Source: Lycocorax pyrrhopterus obiensis (lineage: Eukaryota > Chordata > Aves > Passeriformes > Paradisaeidae). From it: 64,000 bases of DNA. The stretch's first letter is position 1. Each line of letters begins with the position of its first letter. A program made the translations under genes and the position numbers. Below, piece after piece: positions 39,421-53,300 of this stretch. The notes below the pieces were generated by a model, which saw only the letters and a program-made list of their open reading frames with translations, was not told the origin of the DNA and made no database searches. The stretch is taken from NCBI GenBank assembly GCA_014706295.1, contig JACSVZ010000002.1, positions 21,149,110 to 21,213,109 of the forward strand. The letters run 5' to 3'.

Positions 39421-42400
39421 AAAACTGAGAAAACAAGATAATCATCCTAAGAGAAGAATATCTTTCATCTCTTGATGCCTAGGGTCCACTTCTCTAAAGT
39501 TACCCACTGACTTTGTATTCTGTTGGTATTAAATGATTTTAGCTTTCATATAAACCTATAGCAAAGTTCCCAATAAAATGACGAACATCTTGAACCAGAA
39601 TTTTGCCTAGGTTTTGTTTAATTTGTGGGTTGGGGTTTTTTTGGAATGTGGCCTGGAAGTGAAAAGGTCACTTGAATGGAAAACTTCTTCTTTGGCAAAG
39701 AAGACTTTTTCAGGAATATTAAAGAATCTGGAGCTCCAAAATCAGGTCCTCTTGGCTGAACATGCAAAAGAAATTTGCGTTACTAGCTGTCTTAAGCAAT
39801 AAGGCTGTTGTGATGTATTATAAGCTGCTCTTAATTTCAGCTTTAGGTATTTTAATTTCTTATAAAGGTGTACGGATCACTTTGGACTGGTCTTCAATTT
39901 GGAAATTAATCAAGGTTTCCTAGAAAGTGAATGGGATAAAAGGTGTTCTGAAAACTGGTTCCTTGTTACTTGCTTACCTGGGTTTCACAGGGTGTGACCA
40001 TAGTCTGAAGACATCCACTGTCTACTGCAGAAGTCTGAATGCTGTGAAAGACAGAAATAGTACCTGAGGAATTCTTCAAAGAGATTGTTGGGTTTTTGAC
40101 TAGCATGGGTTTTGCATGCCTTAAGCAAAACTAAGCCAGAGGTCATCTTCTATAGGTATTTTGGTATTTTAAAAATAGTAGTGGTTTCCTCAGTTGACAG
40201 TGACAGTTTTGTACTGTTATTTCAAGAAAGCTTTCTTTGAACCTGGACAACTAGTTTCCATGTCCCACATATCCGAACAATTATCTTTCAAGATATTTTA
40301 AGTGTATTTCCTCTTGAAAGACGAGATACTTGGAAAATCCCTATTTTTTTAGATCAAATCACCATTTAATTTTGGCACGCAGGGACTTTGTTCAATTTAC
40401 AAAGACCATCAAATATCTGGCTCAAATACAGCAGCAGTTAAACTCTGCCTCACAGGGAAAAGTTAATCCAACAGTTTGATGTATCAAGTGATGATTTAAC
40501 TCCTCTTGGGAATCCGAGGTGATGGATTTGCTCCTTCTAAAACAGCAGCTGTTCCAGTTACGTGTTACCAGTTAGGAAATCATTTTCCCATATTTTGAGC
40601 CTGTAGAACATATGGTATGTTGAGGTCCCCATAATCACATTCATACGCACCCTCACCACTGATTACTCCCTAGGGAACCTAAAGCTCTGCTAAATCAGTG
40701 TGTAGTCCCTGAAATAGACCCATACATGGTCCAGTCATCTCTACTACAGGAGTAAATTCCCAGTGGTACAGCCCCCAGCTACCTCTCCAAAATTACCTTC
40801 CTCTGGTGAGATGGCTATGAACATACAGAAGTTTAAAAAGTTCAATTATATTTAATTTTATAATGAACACTTATTTCACAGCCTGTGCATGGTTTTTTGT
40901 TCTCTGTGTATTCCTATTCTAAACTCCAAATAAAAAGGTTTTTCCTTGAACTTCGTTGCTAGGGAATACCTCTGCTGTATATCATTGTGCATTGAGGGGT
41001 GTGGTAAAGGAGGTGTTTGCATTTTCAAGCCAGACCACAGGTCTGAAGTGGAAATGTGTTGTGGTTGTCTTGTACAGCGGCATCCTGAGTGGCTTAGAGG
41101 GCCAGACAAACTGCCAGACAACAGTGACATTACACCACAATGTTGTAAAACCAGATTAGCGGGAGGATCTGAGCCATACACTCTGGAGAAGTGTGAGAGT
41201 CTTGGAGAGACTTGCTCTATGTGAGCCAGGAGAAGAAGAGGTTTCTGCTATTCTGTGCTGATAAGCAGTAGGTGCACTCTTGCTATTCATTCCCTGTAAA
41301 ACTGAAAGCTGCTGGTTGGAGAGGAGGAGCTCGTCTCCTCCACGGGCTCGGGAGAGCCTTCAGACCAGCTGGTGGAGAATCTGCAACCTGCCAGCACCTG
41401 AGTGAGCTCTGCCCACAGACGCTTCACAAGCCCGTCTCGCTCGCAGACAGATATTTTGCCACCTGACTCAAAACAAATCTCTGCTCAGAGCACGCTTTTT
41501 AACAGCCAGCTTTCATCACTGCTTCCAGATACCTTCTCCCTTCTTTGCAGCCTGGAGAAGGAGGGTGGTCTGGGCGATTTCCAGCGGAGTAAATGTTAGC
41601 AGTGCGGGAGCAGCTTCCCTGCATTCGGATGTGATGGTAATGAAACAAAACCAGTGTTGCCAACTGTCACATCTTTTTCATGTCTCCTGTAACACACAGT
41701 GTTCTCTAAAGCTTTGGTTCAGAATATCATCACAAGAAAAATCTATCTTGTCTTTAATTCTATTGCGTATATCTGCTTAGAAATGCAGGGGGAACGTAAG
41801 TTTCAAACAAAATTTAAACTATCTAAAAAGCTCAGTGTATGTTGATGTTCATTTGGTTTGTGTACTTTGATAAAGTCATGAAATTAATGGCATTTATAGG
41901 TAATCATAGCAACTATCAATGGAGCAAAGTGTATAAGAAAGAAGTGAAGATTAATGAAATTTTTGTGAGTAATGTTGCTGGGTATGGCACCTTTATCTGT
42001 TATTTTAAGTCTAGGTAAATAAATTTTTAGGCTTTTAAGTTATTTTAAATAATATTATTTAACTTAGTTTTAAATAAAGTAAGTTTTCAACATTATCTTA
42101 AATCATGTTCAAGCTCTGGTACTTTATAAAGGACTGATACATGCATACATACCCTGCAGAGTACTAGCATGGCGAAGAAGGCCGGTGACGAAAACAAGTA
42201 ACATCACACTCTGAGAGTGGAACTGTAACAAAAACCAGGTATTGGCTGTCTCATGCCCCATCAGTATGGAAGTGAGAAATTTCTTATCACTGTTCTCAGC
42301 TAGTTACATGAAATTTACTTATTCCAAATTCAACTACAAAATACATAATTCTAATTCTGCCTGTGAATATGTAGTTACAAGAAGAGTATACTGACGCAGA

Positions 42401-43136
42401 TGCATCAATCATTCAACTTAGTAAAGACCAGCAGGAAAGATGTATTAACAATAGCTCCTCACTGTGGAATTAATATATAGGACTCTCACAGAGTTAGTGG
42501 TATAATAAATACATAGGTGAAGCAGGGAGACCTTCCTATTTTTTTTTTTTTGTCGTGCTTTGCTTTCTTTTCCCCTCATGCTTGAAGAAAAAGTTCTAAA
42601 AAGTGAACTATTTGCCAAAAGAAACCATATGCACTATCAGTTCACTGCAGTGGGGACCACTGGGCTGTACCAGATGGAAACTCCTATCTCTGTGTATCTA
42701 TTGAAGGACGACTTGATGAATTTCTTGCCTGTTCTACATTGTCTAAACATTTATAGATTACTTTCAAACCTGAGATGTAATAGGGGTGTGTGGGAGTTCC
42801 TATCTTTGACAGGAGCATGTTTGAAAGACTACTGGCCATATTCTGGTGTATGAAGTGTCACATATACAAACTTTGATGCTGCTCCTCCCACAAATCATAT
42901 GTACCTTAAATAGAATGTATTTTTAAAGGTGCAACTAATAACAAATGATTACAGTATCATGGCTCTGTCTGCTACAGCCTCTCTCTTTTATTAATCTTGG
43001 AATAAAAGTTCTGAAACCCAGCAATATCTTTACTATTTGTACAGTTCATTGGGGCACCATACAATTGCTGCATTGCAAGTTACTGTTAATAAATCCTTGC
43101 AAAAATGCAGAGATCTTAATTGCATCAGAGTAATGC
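39421..43136. other. Single-copy DNA, no gene seen
   Basis: No gene or repeat family is recognised. A moderately GC-rich patch at about 41290-41640 has several CpGs and a 7-bp palindrome (GGAGGAG-CTCGT-CTCCTCC near 41321). A T13 run lies at about 42539-42551. Open frames are all under about 105 codons without familiar motifs. Confidence 0.5.
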
Positions 43137-43193
43137 ATTTTACCCCTTGTGCATTCTCTATCTACTATAGAGAGAATGCATAAGGGGTAAAAT
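43137..43193. repeat. Near-perfect inverted repeat, 23-bp stem
   Basis: The left arm at 43137-43159 and the right arm at 43171-43193 are reverse complements over 23 bases with one mismatch, separated by an 11-base loop (ATCTACTATAG). On the plus-strand RNA the single mismatch is a G-U wobble, so the stem would be uninterrupted. The left arm begins ATTTTACCCCTTGTGC. Flanks are ordinary AT-rich DNA without target-site duplication, so a MITE is not evident. A microRNA precursor is possible but the stem is short for one. A template-switch inversion in replication is the simplest origin. Confidence 0.95.
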
Positions 43194-46100
43194 TATCCTG
43201 CAGGATTTGCTACTGCTTGCCTTTAGTATTAATAGATTAATTAGCGAGTGCATTTGAGACATGATTGCCTGGAAAAATTTTCTTCCCAAACTGATGCAAT
43301 GAACTACTCAACAGGATGAAACTTTGGTTGTCAATGGTTACTCTGTAGGTCTCTGAAGGAATTTATTTTTATAATAACTTACAAAATATTGGCATCATCA
43401 TTACATGTTCAAATGTGATTAAGAGTTCAGTGAGTGTGATATATTAAAACATGTTCAAGATTTATAATGTTAATGCTCTTGAAATAAATCTTCTCTTTTC
43501 CTAAGGTAAAGATTTCCTTTGGTCTTTCAAGACCCACATATTCTCATAAGACGTACAAGCCCTGTGGATTGTTTTTAAAGGATTTTTTTTAGTGGTTGGA
43601 ATTGCTGCAATCTGAGCAAAAATTTAAGTTTAACAACTGGTCTATGGAGAATGCCTGGATGAAAAAGAGTACAACAAAGGCAACAGCAAAAGCCATGGCT
43701 CTGAAATGCACAGTGTTACAGTAGTGAATCAGTGCAGCTGGGAGTGTGAGCTTCTGTTCAGACTAATTGGTGATGCATTATCAGTGTTGGAGTGATGTGT
43801 TTGAAAATAGCTACCCATGATTGCAAAACACAGCACTGGCACCATCTACCAAGGGTGACGCTGCTACAAGAGCCATTGCAAACCTAGTAAAAGCAGCATC
43901 TGTGGCTGTGGCAGAATACCTAATCACACTTTAGAGCTATAGGGAGGGCACCATGTGTCTGGACTGATACGTTATGAGCCTAAAATCTTCGATTTCTGAC
44001 AGTTTCTTCCTGCAGCAAGTGAAGTATCACACAGTAGTAAATTATCGTCCAAAGAAGAAAAGAACAATGAGTTTAACTCGTGGAAAAATAATCCCAGGTG
44101 AGACAGCAGGTTAAATTCCATAATGACAATGTCCCAACAAGACAGCAGGATGTGGGGGATGTAGCCAGAGCATCTCTGGAGCTGCAGAGCTCTGATCCCA
44201 GTTGCTGCAAACAGCAAAGGCACAGCTGATCTTGCAGTGAGGGAGAAGAAGGGGATCATATGTCAAGATTATTCCTAGTCTTATTTTTCCATTTCTGTTA
44301 TTTTCTTGTTCTGTGTTCTGTGTTTTGTTGCCATTTTGTATGTTCATCTCCTCTACATGCTGCATTTAAACTTGAGCAGTGTGCTATGTCTGTATAGTTA
44401 TTTGGTCCAGTAACATGAATTGGATTATACAACTGGGATGCAGTATTTGATATTGCAAAATGAAACAAAAAGTGCAAAATCACAGCAGTACACTGACGTG
44501 TATGTCTTTGCAGATTGAGATTCTTAGCCTCTAGCCCTAAGGCACTTGCTCTCTTCCATTTCAGAAACTGCCAGAGCTCTCATACCTTATAGTTAATTAA
44601 TAATATGGGGTTACATACAGTCAGAAAAAATTGTCAGGATTTGATTTAATCCAATATGTCGCAAGCTTGTCTTAGAAATATCCCTAAAAGGCATAATATG
44701 AAGGCATGATACTTGAATAGCAAAACAGCCAGAGACAGACTCTATAGCAACAGGCAGCGGATGATCCGCCCTCCCCAGCTGTTAAGCTGCTGTTTTGCTA
44801 ACAAAGTGTCTGCTAACCTCACTCTCCAGGCAAGATTTTATTAAAAATTAAACCAGCTTAAGTGAAAGTGGAAACGCCTATGCAAATGTTTCAACAGCAA
44901 TTAAAAGATTACTGAATTTTGTTTCTGATCTTCAAATCAGATTTTTAATTAACTTTAATTAACTTAAGGGCAACTAGATAAGATGAGAGGGAATAAAATA
45001 ACAAGGCAACCAAAGCTTCTGTGTTCTCAGAACAATCATATTGCCTTCATGATTTCAGGAACCAGTTGCAAAAGTCTGCAAGTGGAAATAGAGTAGCTCT
45101 TGTTTTCAAGTCATTTACACTCAGCAATGGGCTGTCCAGCCGAAGTGCTTGAGCCAGGGCTGTTGAGTTCTTAAGTTCATTTGAAATAAATGGATCTAGA
45201 GTTACTGGAGATCCTTGTACATCTCCGTGTAAATTTTGTGGCTTACAATGGCCTCATAGCTAGAGAAAATAGGAAATACTACTTCCATTACAGACCTCCT
45301 CAGTGGCTTTGGACAGACATAACTAGCAAGATTCTGTGCCCTCCCCACCTTAAAAGTCCAGTATTTTTTCCTAAGGCCTTCCTATGTGCTGTGAAGATAA
45401 AAGCTGCTGGTACAGTTTTGACAGTCGCAGTAAGACTCGTCAGCAGATAGATATTCTGGCTGCAAAACAGACAAGCTTTCATTGCAGGACAAAATAAGAA
45501 ACACTCCAAACACTGAAGAACAGTAAACTGACCCAGCCTGCAATAATCAGTTACTAGCATTGAGGGTGCTAAACAAGAGAGTGGGAAATGAAGGCTGAAA
45601 TACTCTGTGTACTTCAGGTAGAGCAGGGAAGGGAATCATGGTTTGTATGCCTTGGATGACCAGTTCTGGGGAGAAAACTTCCTTTCCAGTTAAAAATTCT
45701 ATCTAAAACCTGAAAGATCTTTTTCAGTGAAACTATGCTTTCTCTCTGAGTGCTTTTTTTGACAAATACAAGTTTTCAGGTAAAATTGTGTGGCTGAAAC
45801 ATTCTAGTCAGCTCTAGCGCTCAGCTGGTGTGCAACAGAGCCCACCTACATGGATCCCTGGAGAGGGGCCCAGGGGGGAAGTCCCACCACCAGCACGGTT
45901 CACTCCAGTGTCTCTGGAGCTTTGGGACCTCTGCTTTCTCACTTATGATATTTCATTGGAAGTAATGCCAGAAACAAAGCACAAAGATCTAATGCAGCAA
46001 AACTGGAGGAAAGGCAGGACCAGAGATGCTCTGTCCAGTGCGTGCCTTGTTCTAATAGAGCAAAATAGATATTTCAGTCAAAGACACAAAATAACTAGGT

Positions 46101-49100
46101 TATTTTATATAATCTACTGGTTTTTTGTTAAGTAACCAGTAAAGGAGGATTAGCCAGTAATCTTCCTCCTCTTTCTAAGGGATTCTGAGCCATGAGTGTC
46201 TTATAGTCCCTCTAATGTCACACTTGAGTGAGAGTCTATCACCATTTAAGAGTTACACTAATAGGATGTTGAGAATGAAATCTCTGCTTTTTCGTTGTGT
46301 AGTGCTCCTCTGTGTATTTATCCAAAGGCTGGCTACTAAAGCTGTCATGAGCCTCCAACTCTCTTGGGCACCACTATGATGAGTACACAGCATAAATGTC
46401 TGGATTGATGCAATGAAAAGTTAACAAACTGCTCAGGTAAAATCAATCCTGAAATTTGTAGCATGGTAAGTCATGGCAACAGGCAATCCAGCTTCTAAAA
46501 TACACTATAACAAAAACCATACTTTTTCTTTACCTTGCCACCTACTGACTGTAGTCTTAGACTAAGATTGTAATTTCTGTTTGTCATGGATCCACTTTTT
46601 CTTTCTGTTTGTACAATGCCTAGGACAGGGACGTCTAAATTGTAAGGTATCCTCCTAGTTAGGCAAGATTGCTATCACAAGACTGATAACAATTATATAG
46701 TCTGTCTTTCCAAGAAGGAGGATTATAAGAGTTATCAGGCTGCATGAAGAGAATAATGAAATTGCACCTGCTGTTCCTATATTGTGTAAAATGTCTAAAT
46801 GGTCGTTATTTTCTTATTTAATATACATGTAATGTTACACATGTAATAATTTTCCAAATCATTCCAAAATCAGTGAGAGCCTATATTAATTTCACTTGTG
46901 ATCATAATGCTAGGAGCAGTGCTTCTTAATCATTTGAATATGCAATTAAGAAAATGGCATGCAGCTTCAAACTGGCAATGCGTGGGATAAAACACGTCTT
47001 CGTCCTGAAGGGAATGAGTTAAGCTTCCTTAAAGCAACATCTTTCAAGGCTGCCCAAGACTTTCTTTTTCCATTTCTCTCATTCTTCTTGCTAATATAAC
47101 TGCACACCAAGTCATAGGGATAGCATAAGCCTTTTCAAATATCTGGTGTGCTCTTCCTGCACAGCTGAGAAAAAGAAATTGGAAAAAGTCAAATTATGAT
47201 GCTAGTCCTTTGCTTTCCAGGGAACCCAGCCCAGGCTTTGGCTCTGCAGAGTAAAGCTCTTACAAAGGCAGGGGTAGAGCAAAGGGTTAGAGCTCATGTT
47301 TGGGTCTCTCTCAACTCCACTAGTATGCTTTCATTAACACTCAAATTTGTACAACAATTTAAAAAATTCCTGAAGTCTCTGCCAACCAATAATAATGAAT
47401 GTCAGTATTTTGATACATGAAGCAGCTGGTATCTCCTACTAATATTTCAATTAGCAGTATGAATGCTAGTTATAAATATTTCTGTGCACTTTGGAAATCT
47501 ACAGTTGGAAGGCTTGGCTGGATAAGAATTGGAATTTCTGGCATTTTATCACGTAGTCTGAATACTCCTGAAGCAGCAGGTGGACAGGATGCTATATAGA
47601 TACTATTCAGGCATGTGTTCTTATTGCAAACAAGATCCCAGCATTGGCTGTAGATAAGATTTGGTACTGATTCCCATTTTAGCCTGTCTTTTGGTTGCTT
47701 TTAACTTTGCAAAGCTGCAAGCGCTGTGTCTATGAATTTCTATTTGGAGAATAAATTTGTTTTTGTAGAACTCAGCCAAAAACTGTTTGCAGAAAAGCTG
47801 GTGCTCTCACACAAGTCAATGCATTTGAGGGACTGAAAACTTCTAGTGCCCCAAGTGGGAGCATGAGGGAGCCAGAAAGCTCTCTTCATGTGTGTCAAAC
47901 TTTTGCCCAAATTAAAACTTTAAAATTCATTTGGCATGGGATCAGTTGAGGTTCAAATTTAGTTTTTAAATGCCCTTACAATCTCATGATATGCAAACTC
48001 TGGTATGTGTGAGTATACTGAGAGCCTGCAGGTAGCAGAAAAGAGAGATGAAGGGAAGAGGGGAAGGAATAGCAATGGAACTGAATGGGAGAGGGAGCAA
48101 TTTACTGATGAGGTATGAACCAGATCCTGAATAGAGTCAGGAGGTGTGTGGAAGACTGAACTCCAGGGGGAAACCAGCCTGGGAGAGAGCCTGAAACTGA
48201 AGGCTGGGGTTGTCTGGAGGAAGAGACCAAAGTGGTCACACTACCTGGGAAGTTTCACCTTTGTCTTTGCCATCCCCCACGTCATGAGTTAAATATACAG
48301 CCATTGGCCAACCCAGGAAAGCAATTGCTTCTTACTGACATAGTTTTCTTGTTTGGATTTTCTTTTTTCTTTTAGCTAGAGAGCTGTATCTATGTCACTT
48401 TATCTTAAAAATAGAACTGGAAGAAGAGGTCACTCTAGCCTAGCTCTTCCCAGCAATTCCCATTTCTGATGGGGAATGCTGCTCCCAGTTCCTGTGCTTC
48501 CTTTCCCCTCTGCTAGATTTGCAGTCTGGCCATGTAAAGGAGCATGTGGCTTTTTATATCCTGAAAACTAATGCAGAGGTGTTAGAAATACTGTCATAAT
48601 TGTTTGAAGAAAACTGCTAGCCTTTCCAGAAGGAGAGAGGAACAGCGGGAGGGTTCTTTTAATGTAAGTTTAATTATAATGGCCAAGTAGCTCAGCACCA
48701 TCAGACCATAAGTTACAGCTTCTTGTTTATGATACACCTGCCAGGAGGAATTTCAGATTCTTTAAGATATGTGTCTAATAACTGGTGCCAGTCCCTAAAG
48801 GCACAGACCTTCTGCTCCATATCCGTCTCCATTTTAACTTGATCATTTTTTACTGAACTATGAAAACACATAGCAAAAAATCCTCTAAAATTAATAACTT
48901 ACACAATGAAGTAAGATTAATGAAATTCTTTATGAAACAGTTTAATCAGTGACAAGGCTAAATGCTGCAGTTCACAAGTTCTGAACTTGGAAATTCACAA
49001 AATAAATCATTTCTGTTTACTCACGCTGAGTTTATGCAACTTAGATGGTAACAGTAACCTTCAATGGACGTGCAAAGATTCAAGGGAAGAAGAAAAAAGC

Positions 49101-49990
49101 CAACAGATGGTACTACATGTAATTCTTTAGCAGTGTTCACCAACTTTTTTATTTTGTCATTAAATTATCTAATTTTGCATGGCCATTTGTGAATGCATCA
49201 ACAATACTCAATTTAGTATGTGACACAATGTTTTTTCATGCCCATGAGTAGCATGTCTAAAATTTTCAAGGCCAGTTTTAGCACAGCTATAATAGCTTGA
49301 ATGGAGTCTCAAAATATTTTATATCTGGAAGCTGGGGGGTTTTTTCCACTCTGCTTTTTCACTGACTATCAAGACTATTGCTGAAACACCTCCCAGACGT
49401 GTTATTGTAGAATATCTGGTGGGTGTGCAATAGTCTTCAGCTGTGACTGTTGTTGTAGAAGTGCTGGGCAGCAGTTTTGGACTGTATTATTGACTGTGTG
49501 CCAGCCTTCAAATCTGGTGCTAAACTTAGATGCTTGTTGCCAGTGGTATTATTCCCTTGAGTATTACTTGCAGGATTAGGTATTTCTTACACAGAATTAC
49601 ACAAACACTACAGTTGCTGAAAAGCTGAGAGTAGGTGCTCTGGAACTACACTGAGATCCTTGTGATGGGCTTTGCTTAGTTTTAATACTATTCTAAATCA
49701 CAAGGAACATCGTCTACCAAGATATCAGCAGTAAATCACAGCCAGAAACAGGATCAGGAAAACTATCCAAAACAAATGACAGTTTTATAGTATTTTAAAT
49801 ATAGTTCTGAGAAAAAAAAAAAGAGGTTGGAAGTGGATGATTCCTCCCACAGCCCTTTTCTGGCAACTCTATATCTCCTGGAGACTATAGTACACAAAAA
49901 AACCTGTTGGTAGAGTTGTAAACTGGTTGCTCTTCCCCACTTTTCTCTTCACCAGAACTTGCTAGGTTCTCCGATTCTATTTCCTCAGGT
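43194..49990. other. Single-copy AT-rich DNA, no gene seen
   Basis: There is no recognised gene or transposon in this stretch of almost 7 kb. Open frames reach only about 100 codons. An octamer-containing block near 44.9 kb is listed separately. A 12-base A run lies at 49812-49823. Confidence 0.5.
44740..44970. promoter_or_regulatory. Candidate enhancer-like block with POU octamer (inferred)
   Basis: A perfect octamer ATGCAAAT lies at 44880-44887, the binding site of POU-domain factors. Within 100 bases downstream are repeated TTAATTAACTT words at about 44946-44967, which are homeodomain-type cores. The block is repeat-free and has no open frame. Function is an inference from motifs alone, and each motif also arises by chance in AT-rich DNA. 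Confidence 0.2.
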
Positions 49991-50350
49991 TCAAAACAGA
50001 AGCATGGTCTTCAAATATAGAAATTCAATTCCACCTATGGACAAGAAGTATCCTTCTTCAGATGGAGCTGTAAAGTCTCCTGAACAGTAAGAAAATATAT
50101 GAAAAACTTTGAGTCTTTTGTCTCCATTTTTTTTCTGCCCAACGACTCTGATGTCCACTTCCACATGTGCTCTATTGAAATCTGCTTTTCTTGTCCAGAT
50201 AGTGTACTCCTCTGGTATATCCTTGAACACCTCCTCCACTTGGAATAAAATACTCTGGGGTTTCATTCTGTTGCTGCTATTTAGACATTGCAATAATAGA
50301 ATTTTCTTAATCAAAGTGAGATATTCCTGGGACGATATATTTAAACACAA
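49991..50350 (-). other. Unidentified 119-codon open frame, not called as a gene
   Basis: The minus strand is open for 119 codons in AT-rich sequence, where stops are frequent, so it stands out a little. The middle of the product reads EEVFKDIPEEYTIWTRKADF, with balanced amino-acid use like a real protein. I do not recognise a family. No polypyrimidine tract and acceptor lie upstream on that strand, so it is not a clear exon. Chance is the likeliest explanation. Confidence 0.2.
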
Positions 50351-53300
50351 ATTAAACCACTAAATTCATTTTTGGACATCTATATGGGATACCTAATTTC
50401 TAGAGCTGCAGAGGTAAAATAAAGCAGGTTTGAACCTTCCTGGATATCAGGCCAGTATTTTATTTAGATATCTCAAAATTCTTAAAGGATCCTAACTTCA
50501 GATCCATCCAGTTGGTAGTGCTGGCCCCACATTTTTCTCCTGAAGTTGGAGAGATGTGGAGGCTGAAACGGGGATACTCAGAGGATGGGAAAGAGAAATG
50601 CACATTTTTCTTTCATTCCGATCATGCTGTCATCGCCTTTCCCTTCCTGTTGATATCATGATTATATCACAAATATATTTTGTTTTCTGTTCCAGAGGAA
50701 AAGGGACTCCTAATATCAGCAGGGAGCCCTGGGGCCACGAGGCTATAAACTCAGCTGCCACTGGCCCTGTGAGAGCAGAAGAAGAAGCCCAAGGAAAACT
50801 ACAGCCATTTTCCGCAATTCATCAGATCTACAGTTGCAAATCTGAAGAGCACTTTGTTACCTTCCTAAAGCAAGCAGTATTTAGGAATACTGAAGCTGAA
50901 CTTTCCGATGCAAACAGCCATTTGAGAAAAGGACAGATGCTTGTGCGGTAAATGTCACAAAAATCCCAAAGTTGTTCTCTGATGGGGTTTAGTAATCAAA
51001 ATGTAAGCTTCGCCTACTTAAATGCAGACTGCCATTCGACAGGGCCAGGGCTGAGTTCTTGCTGAGCAAGAGGACACTATTGCAGCATGGCAGTGCCAGC
51101 AGCAGTGCCTGGCAGGTGGCCAGGGGACAGCTGGTCCCTCCCAGGGTGATGCAGCCCATGCCAGTACAAGGGTGAAGGGACCACTGGGAAGAAGCAGCCT
51201 GTGACAGTCTTGGCCCCAGCTGCCTCTTTGGGACCCAGTGGCCCACCTGGTGCAGAGCCACCAGAGATGCTCGGACCTGATCTGAGCAGCCAGTGGGGAC
51301 TATGCAAATATATTCCTCTGATTAGGACTGCTGGACCCATTCTGTGCCAGAGTTGAAAGGTGAAAAAACAGTGGCTGGGAAGAGAGGGAAGAAGTGAGAG
51401 GTGGAGAGAAAGCAATGATTGTAGATGATGAGGAGCATCAATGGAAGCAGAAATCAGAGCAACGTCTTTACAGAGGTGGAGCTGGAGGGGACAAGGCATT
51501 ACAGTGGAGAGATGGAGGAGAAGAGGAATGGAGAGGTCTGAGCGCCTGTGTGTCTCTCATGGTGAACAACAGTGATTATTAACGAGGCCTTTTTGTTATT
51601 ACAATAGCATAAGTTTGAGGATTAAGAGAAAAAAATCTGTCGCTTTACACAGGTAATAAGTTAACCTGGGCAGCTGACACTGTTTTGCAGTCTTCATGGA
51701 TGGAGAAGGTATGAAAATATCAGAGGTGGCAGTGCTAGGGGTCCACAGGGAACACTGGAACTACTCAGTTGTGCCCTCACTCTCAGTACCTTACTCACTT
51801 GGAAAGTGGTAATGAAAAGACATTTACTTAAAGGCTGATATTTCAAATAACAAACACCAGTTTTACAAGCATTGACTTGTACCAGTTAATAACCGTGCCA
51901 GAAAAATAGAGGTATTTTTAACAGCCAGCTCCTCAATCTGAAAGCCTTGACATGTGAACAAGCTACTTCCAGAATAACAAGTTACCAGAAGGTGATGGTT
52001 AAATTCAAAATTGTACCGTTGTGGCTTTAGATTAGCTTAAAATAAATTTAATTAAATCAAGCAAAACCTCTATTTCTTCCAATTTATCCAGAGGTCCTAT
52101 AGACTTAATCTGAACTGATTTGAAATCGTATGAACCTTCTTTAAATACAATTAAGTAATGCCTATGGGTTGGCTGTGTTTTGTGTCTGCCAGCGGCAGGA
52201 GCACATAAAAGAACCAGTGAGATGCTCGTGACCTGAGTTAAGTTATGTAAATGGGAATGCTTTTCGTTATTAAGAAAGGTGCCTGTCTGTGTGCTTATTC
52301 AGGCTAGGACGATGGCCCTCAGGACCCTGAAAATGAGGTAGCTTGGTACTGGTGCAGAGGTCTGCATATCTCTGATGCCTCCTGTTGTATACTGATAGCT
52401 TTTAGCTGGCAGCCATATTAAAAACAGACAGATCTTCTGAATAGTAAAAAAGCAGTAACAGAGAGCTGGAGAAAACTCTTGTTTTTTAAATTTTGTTGTC
52501 TTTTCACAAATAGCATTTTCTGTGACTGTTTAAGTCTGTGAGCAAAACCAACCTCTCCTTATTAAAAATATGTGTGTCTCTGAAGGGATACACATATCCA
52601 ATATAACCTTCACTACGATGCTTCTAATTAACCAGTCTGCTTCACAATAAAGTATCTAGCTGTCACCAAAATCAACACCGTTCGGTCATTAATAGATGAA
52701 GGAAAGAATGTTAATTCTTCAAGCTCCATTTTATTTGGTCTCATTACTTTGCAAGCCAGATGGTCGCAGGGCCAGACCTGTCAGCAGACACTGGGAGGAA
52801 GAATACACTTGCCGAGTGGCGAGATGCAACACACACAGCATCTGGAAACCTGCACCCAGGGGCAGCTGCTTAGAGATCCTGGGAATTATTCTGCAGGGAG
52901 CAGAAGAAATCATGAATTGATCTAATTTGGTATTATTTTTCTCACCTCTCCCTCTATGGTACCCAACACTATCTCCGACACAGCGGTGGAGTGTGCCTCC
53001 AGCTGTGAAGGAGGTAGCTCTCTGTTCATTTTAGGTAGCCCTCCAATTGCCTTTTTCCTTATGGTGATGAGCTTTATGGTCTCTTTTGAACTGGATGAGG
53101 CGATGCCAAGTTGGAAGAGATGCTGCTATCTACATCCAATTTGCTGAAGACTTTCTTCCTGCAGTATAAGTCTTAGGACTAAGAGAAAAGCACTTTGTCT
53201 TGCTGATCAGTCAGAATGTGTGGTGCATTCCCAGGCTCACATGGCAGCCAAACCCAGAAAGAGTAGTTCACCTCCCCTTACAGCCCAGGTAAAAAGTCTC

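Noticed and set aside
51357..51545. 62-codon plus frame rich in E, G and R
   Set aside because: The GA-rich tract yields such codons automatically, and no protein family is recognised.
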